In this document: in pieces, positions 58,603 through 64,000 of the stretch
How the letters are laid out: every line of letters begins with the position of its first letter
Numbering within the stretch: the stretch's first letter is position 1
Source of the DNA: an uncultured Woeseiaceae bacterium
GTDB lineage: Bacteria; Pseudomonadota; Gammaproteobacteria; Steroidobacterales; Woeseiaceae
NCBI GenBank assembly: GCA_945788625.1
Contig: CALZMQ010000004.1
Coordinates: forward strand, 1-64,000
Direction of reading: 5' to 3'
Length of the DNA: 64,000 nucleotides
The notes under the pieces: model-generated
Seen by the model: the letters and a program-made list of their open reading frames with translations, nothing else
Database searches by the model: none
What the model was told of the DNA's origin: nothing
Translations under genes and position numbers: made by a program

Positions 58603-61164
58603 ATGCGAATTCCGACACTGTTACTCTTGTCTGCCGCGGCTGCTGCCGCGTGCTCCAGCGGGGGCAGTGATACTACGCCGTCGCAGCCGCCGCAAACCCC
58701 AACACTGTCAATCGCCGATGCAATGGTGATGGAAGGCGACAGCGGCACCGTCTCTCTCGATTTCAACGTCACACTGTCGGCGAGCAGCACGTCGACTGTC
58801 AGCGTGTCTTACGCAACGGCCGACAGCAGTGCAACGGCGGGCAGTGACTACACGGCAAACAGCGGCACACTGAGCATCGCGCCAGGCAATACGTCGGCAA
58901 CGATTTCCGTCGATGTCCTCGGCGATGCGGACAGCGAAACCGATGAGAGGCTAACCGTTACCTTGAGCGCGCCGGTCGGAGCGACCATCGCAGACAGCAA
59001 TGCTGTCGGCACCATACAAAACGACGACGCAGCGCCCGTGTTCGGTCTCAGCAGTCGGCCCGACAATCAAACCTGCGTCGCTCCGGCCCGCCCCGGTGCC
59101 GTGACCAGCGTTGCCGTCGACGACGCATTTCCAGGACTCGTTTTCGGCGGACCGACCAAGCTGCTGATGGAACCGGGCGCCAACCCGCGCTGGTTCGTAT
59201 TGCAGAAGGGCGGGCAGATACAGGTGTTCGATCCCGACGACGCGGTAGCCAGCGAGGTTCAATACCTCGACATCTCGTCGGTCGTGAACTCCTCGGGCGA
59301 AGGTGGACTGCTTGGGCTGGCATTTCATCCGAATTACCCAACGACGCCCGAGATATTTCTTTCCTACACGCGGGATTCATCGCCGATGCGCTCGGTTATA
59401 TCCCGCGTAATTCTGGATAACCTGGTGGCGCCAGGTCCAATTGGTGCCGGGTCCGTAGAGCACGAAATCATCACTGTCGATCAGTTCGCCAGCAACCACA
59501 ACGGCGGCGACATCGCGTTCGGCCCGGACGGATACTTGTACATCGGCCTTGGTGACGGCGGTGGCGGCGGAGACCCGCAGGAGACCGGGCAAGACACGAC
59601 CAATCTGCTCGGGTCGTTCTTGCGCCTGGACGTGACGGATCCGTCCATTACCTATCCTTCAAATTCCTACCTCATTCCTTCCGGCGCCGAGGGCAATCCA
59701 TTCGCAAATCAGCCGAAATGCGGGCCTTCCCTCAGCAATGCCAACGACTGCCCTGAGATCTATGCGTGGGGCGTTCGCAACCCGTGGCGCTGGTCCTTCG
59801 ATTCGGTAACAGGACAGTTGTGGGCCGGCGACGTCGGCCAGGGTGCCCGGGAAGAGATCGATATCATCGAGCGCGGCAACAACTACGGCTGGGACTGCCG
59901 GGAGGGCTTCCTGGTTTTCGAAAGCAACGGGTGCAATGCAAGCTATGTCGATCCGGTGCATGACTATCCCCGCAGCGACGGCAATTCCGTCACGGGCGGC
60001 ATGGTCTATCGTGGCACCGCGATTGGCGGTCGCATCGGAGAGTACATTTACTCAGATTACGGCTCCGGACGTATTTGGGCGCTGCGCTCCGACGGACAGG
60101 GAGGCTACATCAACGAGCAATTGCTCGACGAACCCGGTGGCCCGGTTGCGTTTGGCGCCGACGACGATGGCGAACTGTATTTCGCCAACATCAATAACGG
60201 GCGCATCTACAAGCTGGTGCCCGGCGCTGGCGCCGGCGGCAACACGATTCCGGACTTGCTCTCCGACACCGGCTGCGTTGACCCGAGCGACTTCACCGCG
60301 CCGTATGCAGGTCTGTTGCCCTACGATATCAACGCGCGTTTCTGGTCGGACGGTGCGGCCAAGTCGCGTTTCATCGGCCTGCCCAACGGCACGACGATCA
60401 CCATCAATGGCGAGGACGACTGGGAGTTCCCGGCCGGGACCGTAATCGTCAAGAACTTCCGTCTCGGCGGCAACCTGGTCGAGACGCGTCACCTGATGCG
60501 ACATCCGGACGGCGTATGGGGCGGCTATACCTACGAATGGAACGCGACACAGACCAATGCGACGCGAGTTGTCGGCGGCAAGACGGTCAATATCGCAGGC
60601 CAGGACTGGGTCTTCCCGAGCAGCGCAGAGTGCGACCAATGCCACACAGCAGCGGCCGGCGATGCGCTTGGCCCCGAAACGGCACAGATGAACCGCGACT
60701 TCACCTATCCGAGCACCGGGCGCACGGACAACCAGTTGGAGACCATCGACCATGTAATGATGTTCTCGACGCCGTTGGCCGGCACACCCGCGACGCTCCC
60801 GGCACTTGCCGATCCGGGGGACGTGAATGCCGATCTCAATGCCCGCGCACGCGCCTATCTGCACACCAACTGTGCCAACTGCCACCGGCCTGGCGGCGGC
60901 ACACCGGTGGATATCGATCTTCGTTATTCGACGGCGCTGCAGGCTACCAATGCCTGCGAGGTTGTTCCCCAGGCCGGCGATCTCGGCCTGGTGAGCGCGC
61001 GGATTATCGCGCTGGGCAATGCCTCACGCTCGGTACTCGTAGAACGAGTAAACCGGCGCGATACGCAGAGCATCGGCATGCCACCTGTTGGTTCGACCGT
61101 CGTCGACACCGCGGGCGTGACCTTGCTGACCGATTGGGTGAACGGGCTCGGCAGCTGCCAGTAG
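58603..61164 (+). CDS. Calx-beta / PQQ-type sugar dehydrogenase / diheme cytochrome lipoprotein
   Basis: Large exported fusion of 853 residues. The signal ends in AAAAAC with lipobox cysteine C17. A Calx-beta domain (about 35-140; VSYATADSSATAGSDYTANS, DADSETDERLTVTL) is followed by a glucose/sorbosone-dehydrogenase-like six-bladed domain (about 150-545; GEGGLLGLAFHPNYP, NHNGGDIAFGPDGYLYIGLG, YAWGVRNPWRWSFD). The C-terminal part resembles the SO2930-family diheme c-type module (DINARFWSDGAAKSRFIGLP), with haem motifs CDQCH at 677-681 and CANCH at 757-761. Electron flow from a PQQ site to haems in one chain is inferred. ATG 58603 has GGAG ten bases upstream. Confidence 0.88.
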   Translation: MRIPTLLLLSAAAAAACSSGGSDTTPSQPPQTPTLSIADAMVMEGDSGTVSLDFNVTLSASSTSTVSVSYATADSSATAGSDYTANSGTLSIAPGNTSATISVDVLGDADSETDERLTVTLSAPVGATIADSNAVGTIQNDDAAPVFGLSSRPDNQTCVAPARPGAVTSVAVDDAFPGLVFGGPTKLLMEPGANPRWFVLQKGGQIQVFDPDDAVASEVQYLDISSVVNSSGEGGLLGLAFHPNYPTTPEIFLSYTRDSSPMRSVISRVILDNLVAPGPIGAGSVEHEIITVDQFASNHNGGDIAFGPDGYLYIGLGDGGGGGDPQETGQDTTNLLGSFLRLDVTDPSITYPSNSYLIPSGAEGNPFANQPKCGPSLSNANDCPEIYAWGVRNPWRWSFDSVTGQLWAGDVGQGAREEIDIIERGNNYGWDCREGFLVFESNGCNASYVDPVHDYPRSDGNSVTGGMVYRGTAIGGRIGEYIYSDYGSGRIWALRSDGQGGYINEQLLDEPGGPVAFGADDDGELYFANINNGRIYKLVPGAGAGGNTIPDLLSDTGCVDPSDFTAPYAGLLPYDINARFWSDGAAKSRFIGLPNGTTITINGEDDWEFPAGTVIVKNFRLGGNLVETRHLMRHPDGVWGGYTYEWNATQTNATRVVGGKTVNIAGQDWVFPSSAECDQCHTAAAGDALGPETAQMNRDFTYPSTGRTDNQLETIDHVMMFSTPLAGTPATLPALADPGDVNADLNARARAYLHTNCANCHRPGGGTPVDIDLRYSTALQATNACEVVPQAGDLGLVSARIIALGNASRSVLVERVNRRDTQSIGMPPVGSTVVDTAGVTLLTDWVNGLGSCQ

Positions 61165-61198
61165 CGGCCGCTTTGTTTTTCTTGACTGACCGGCCAGA

Positions 61199-61840
61199 CT
61201 AGTCGAGGGCGGCGAGCAACCGCTCGTACACTTCGTCGATCGCGCCCTCCGCATCGATCGTCGTCAGCTTGTCCCGCTTGCCGTAGTACTCGATCAACGG
61301 TTCGGTGTTCTCCCGGTACACCTCGAGCCGATTGCGAATCGTCTCTTCGTTGTCGTCTTCCCGCTGGATCAACTCGCCGCCGGCGCTGGTGCAGGCATCC
61401 AGCTCCTGTTGTGGCGAGAAATATACGTTCAGCAGCTTTCCGGTCAGCGAACAGGTGCGCCGACCGGTGAGTCGCTTCATCAGAATCTCGAAATCCACGT
61501 CCATGAGTACTGCCGTATCCAGCGGCGTACCCATCTGATCCAGCAGCTCTTCGAGGTCGCCCGCCTGCTTACGGGTCCGGGGAAAACCGTCGAGAATGAA
61601 CCCGTCGGCTGCATCGGGCTGGCTCAGGCGCTCGCTGATGATGCCGAGCACAACCTCGTCGGGGACGAGATTACCAGCATCCATGACGGACTTGGCTTTC
61701 AGGCCGAACCGCGTGCCAGCCGCGACGGCCTCTCGCAACATGTCGCCCGTGGAAACCTGCGGGATGTTCCTGTCGGCCATCAACTTCTTGGCCTGCGTGC
61801 CTTTGCCTGATCCTGGTGCGCCCAAAAGTACGATACGCAT
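61199..61840 (-). CDS. adk: Adenylate kinase
   Basis: Interconverts ATP, ADP and AMP. It has 213 residues (E. coli 214). The P-loop GAPGSGKGTQAKKL is at 7-20; VSTGDMLREAV and FILDGFPRTRKQA bind AMP. The LID region reads TGRRTCSLTGKLLNVYFSPQ and is of the long type; only two cysteines are present, so the four-ligand zinc site of Gram-positive forms is absent. Convergent with the dehydrogenase gene. Confidence 0.97.
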   Translation of the reverse strand: MRIVLLGAPGSGKGTQAKKLMADRNIPQVSTGDMLREAVAAGTRFGLKAKSVMDAGNLVPDEVVLGIISERLSQPDAADGFILDGFPRTRKQAGDLEELLDQMGTPLDTAVLMDVDFEILMKRLTGRRTCSLTGKLLNVYFSPQQELDACTSAGGELIQREDDNEETIRNRLEVYRENTEPLIEYYGKRDKLTTIDAEGAIDEVYERLLAALD

Positions 61841-62110
61841 TGTTCGGTCTCTTCTTGATGAATTGAATCGCGGCCGGGTCGCTCTCGCATATCCATGTGC
61901 TTCGCGCCATCAGTCCGTCCTGGGCAAAAAGCCGCTCCTGCGCCGGCCGTTCCTGCGGTAATGACCGCGGCGAAGTACGCTACCGCCAATACCGGGGCAG
62001 GTCAATGCGTAGAACGCAGCACTTTCGGTAATTGCCGATGAACCTGAGAGTTCGGTGATTTCGCCACCGAGCAACCTGGAACGGTCTGCCGGCAAATACC
62101 GTCCTTTGAC
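61841..62110. other. Intergenic gap between the LamG protein and adk
   Basis: 270 bases without a supported gene. A six-base stem TCGGTG/CACCGA with a seven-base loop lies at 62052-62070, and CTCTCAGG reads just beside it on the minus strand. Short frames in both strands have no family features. It could hold the adk promoter or leader, but no clear -35/-10 pair is seen. Confidence 0.5.
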
Positions 62111-64000
62111 TCAGTTGTCCAGTGGCGCATCCGACGGGACCCAGATCGGGCCATGGGTACTTCCGTCTCCGCCAAAACGCACGACGCCGTCACGGGCACC
62201 GTCGGACGGCGTGATGTCGTCACGAACTACCTCGCCCGCTCCCTCGTCGAAATGAAACAGCCCGAGCGTGTTGGCATCTCTCGTAAACGCTCGAGTGGGC
62301 CTCGTGAAGCCTCCGTTGTAACGCAGGACATCGGAGATTCTGAGTTCGTCCAGGGTGCCGGAGAAGGCAGGGTATTGCGGCCCTATGTCGTGTTTTTCGG
62401 CTCCGATCACCAGGTAGGGATCGCTGTCAATGCACCACTCATTACCGGTCGTGCCACAGAAATTGCCGGGCACCGCATCGTCAGGATAGGAGATGTCGCC
62501 CGCCGGGCCCTGACCGAAAGCATCGAGACTACCGTCCACGTAGATCATCATCTGACCATCCACGGCGCTTCGCTGAACGGCGATGTGGTGCCAGAGTCCA
62601 TCGAGGATGTTCGTATTGCCGCAGATCGTCAACGCCAGGTCGTTGCTGTCGGTCACGCCGAAGGCGAGCCTGCCGCCGCCAACCGAAAGGCCGAACGACG
62701 ATGGGCGATTGAATCGATCCCGGTCGATGATCATGTTTCCGTTAATCCAGCTGTTGTTGCCACCGCAGTTGACGGGATTGGCCTGATTATCGACCGCATC
62801 GCCCGTCAGCCAGAACTCGATCGTAAAATCCGTCGCACCCACGTCGAGCGGGAAATTCGGGTCCGCGTCCGTGGTCACATTGTCAATCATGAACTTGATT
62901 CGATCGCGATCGCGAGCGTCCGAGCCCAGCCCGCTGAACCTGAGCGCGGAGCCGGCGCCACCCTCCGGCACAACGAATTCCGCATTGCAGGAAACGTCCT
63001 GAGTCAGCGTGACAACGCCGTCGGCGCAATCGGCATCGCCAGACCAGCCGTTGAAGGTCGAGAAACCACTGGCCGTCGCGGTTAGTACAACGTCCGTGTT
63101 TTCGTCAAATGAGTGGGAGCAATCCGGCTGGCAGTTGATGCTGCCAGGTGAACTGGAGACGGTGCCGGTTCCGTTGCCCAGAAGCGAGACGGTCAGGCTG
63201 TACTGGACCGCCGGCGGGGGTAAAAGTGAGAACGTAGCGATGCAGTTGACGTTGCTCGCCATAGCGACCACTCCATCCACACAATCGGCGTCGCCGCTCC
63301 AGCTGACAAACCCGGAGTCGAAATCGGGAAGTGCGGTAAGAACAACCTGCGTGTTCTCGTCAAACGTCTCCTGGCAATCCAGGCCGCAGGCTATTCCGGC
63401 CGGGACGCTGCTAATCGTTCCACCGCCGTCCCCGGTCAGCGTGACCTGGAGGCTGAACTGCATAGGCGGTGGTGGTGGCGGCAGACTGTCGAAGTTGGCA
63501 ATGCAGCTTATCTCCGCGTTCATCGTCACCACACCATCGGCACAATCGGCCGCTCCGCCCCAGCCGCTGAACTCGGAGTCCGTATGCGGAATCGCGGCAA
63601 GCGTGACAGACGTGCCCTGATCGAAACTGGCGCTACAAGCCGTGCCACAATCGATGCTTGCCGGTGCGCTGGTTACCGTTCCGTTGCCGGCACCGGTCCT
63701 TGTGATCTGGAGCGTAAATTGCGGTGGCGGCGGCACCGAGAAGCTCGCGGTGCAGCCGACGGGACCGGTGACACTGACCTGCCCGTCTGCGCAGTCGTTG
63801 TCTCCTGACCATCCATCGAACACTGATCCGGACGCCGGGGTGGCGGTCAATGTGACTACAGTATTCTCATCGAAACTGCCACTGCAGACTACGCCACAAT
63901 CGATACCTGCAGGCTGACTGGTTACCACACCGTTGCCAGTGCCGGTCGTGGTGACTGTCACGGGGTATTGAGCAGGGGGTGGGGGCGCACCGGTCATGTA
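62111..64000 (-). CDS. Secreted repeat protein with C-terminal LamG domain, N-terminus off window
   Basis: Open to the right edge, so at least 629 residues are visible and the true start and signal peptide are missing. Four tandem repeats of about 85 residues each follow one plan: GxGxVxSxPxxIxCGxxC, SFDENTxVxLTA, then FxGWSGDxDCADGxV and a final conserved cysteine. Repeats are separated by proline runs (up to PPPPPP). The C-terminal about 230 residues are a LamG/concanavalin-like domain (ALRFSGLGSDARDRDRIKF, IEFWLTGDAVDN, WHHIAVQRSAVDGQMMIYVDG, ELRISDVLRYNGGF). It is likely a surface or secreted binding protein; cysteines suggest disulfides. Confidence 0.88.
   Translation of the reverse strand, partial: YMTGAPPPPAQYPVTVTTTGTGNGVVTSQPAGIDCGVVCSGSFDENTVVTLTATPASGSVFDGWSGDNDCADGQVSVTGPVGCTASFSVPPPPQFTLQITRTGAGNGTVTSAPASIDCGTACSASFDQGTSVTLAAIPHTDSEFSGWGGAADCADGVVTMNAEISCIANFDSLPPPPPPMQFSLQVTLTGDGGGTISSVPAGIACGLDCQETFDENTQVVLTALPDFDSGFVSWSGDADCVDGVVAMASNVNCIATFSLLPPPAVQYSLTVSLLGNGTGTVSSSPGSINCQPDCSHSFDENTDVVLTATASGFSTFNGWSGDADCADGVVTLTQDVSCNAEFVVPEGGAGSALRFSGLGSDARDRDRIKFMIDNVTTDADPNFPLDVGATDFTIEFWLTGDAVDNQANPVNCGGNNSWINGNMIIDRDRFNRPSSFGLSVGGGRLAFGVTDSNDLALTICGNTNILDGLWHHIAVQRSAVDGQMMIYVDGSLDAFGQGPAGDISYPDDAVPGNFCGTTGNEWCIDSDPYLVIGAEKHDIGPQYPAFSGTLDELRISDVLRYNGGFTRPTRAFTRDANTLGLFHFDEGAGEVVRDDITPSDGARDGVVRFGGDGSTHGPIWVPSDAPLDN

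Noticed and set aside
61141-61185. Intrinsic terminator after the lipoprotein gene (AGCGGCCGCT then TTGTTTTTCTT)
   Set aside because: The palindrome leaves no room for a loop, so the stem would be only three or four pairs; too weak to call.
62030-62080. Glycine-riboswitch-like CTCTCAGG beside a hairpin on the minus strand upstream of adk
   Set aside because: The matching 5' GGAGAG strand and the rest of the aptamer core are missing, and the downstream gene is unrelated to glycine.

Overview
The window is one contiguous piece of a GC-rich (about 60 % by eye) gammaproteobacterial chromosome made almost entirely of core housekeeping genes. The placement rests on gene content and order: a meso-DAP type dcw cluster next to a type A RNase P RNA, LpoA/DiaA beside rsmI, petABC followed by sspA-sspB, the kdsD-kdsC-lptCAB-rpoN-hpf-ptsN-rapZ block, DegS, Mpl and CpdA. 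I infer a marine or sediment lineage near Chromatiales, Xanthomonadales or Woeseiales, but the sequence alone cannot fix the order.

Layout. 1-14.2 kb (minus strand): dcw cluster mraZ-rsmH-ftsL-ftsI-murE-murF-mraY-murD-ftsW-murG-murC-murB-ddl. It is tightly coupled by ATGA-type overlaps, driven by a clear sigma70 promoter that carries MraZ-type repeats, and cut by the left edge inside ddl. 14.4-18.8 kb: rnpB and rsmI (minus), then lpoA, yraN and diaA (plus). 18.8-22.6 kb (minus): cytochrome bc1 genes petA-petB-petC, then sspA and sspB. 22.7-25.4 kb: degS (plus), then ibaG-murA (minus). 25.5-34.7 kb (plus): Kdo synthesis and LPS export genes, then rpoN, hpf, ptsN, rapZ and mgtE. 34.7-38.8 kb: patatin-like phospholipase, exported peroxiredoxin, and a VWA/MoxR pair. 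38.8-48.8 kb (minus): the central-carbon cluster tkt-gap-pgk ... pyk plus a penicillin-acylase family hydrolase. A plus-strand phoX-like gene and a repeat element sit between pgk and pyk. 48.9-54.4 kb (plus): metK, ahcY, cpdA, a TraB/GumN protein and hemL. 54.4-58.2 kb: LON-domain protein, mpl and a small membrane protein (minus), then rnd (plus). 58.2-64 kb is the most accessory part: a 314-bp element with 27-bp terminal inverted repeats, a Calx-beta/PQQ-dehydrogenase/diheme-cytochrome lipoprotein, adk, and a truncated secreted repeat/LamG protein.

Most genes serve the cell envelope: peptidoglycan precursor synthesis, polymerisation and recycling (mur, fts, lpoA, mpl, murA), LPS core sugar synthesis and transport (kds, lpt), and envelope stress control (degS). 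Others cover respiration (bc1), nitrogen-PTS and sigma54 control, glycolysis and the pentose phosphate pathway, the methyl cycle (metK-ahcY) and tetrapyrrole synthesis (hemL).

The unusual signals are in the gaps and junctions. Two related repeat elements start exactly at TAA stop codons and share a 120-bp core. REP-like palindromes supply the stop codons of convergent genes. A palindrome-bearing insertion sits in frame in murC. cpdA has no ordinary start codon. I see no CRISPR array, prophage, insertion sequence with a transposase, or tRNA.
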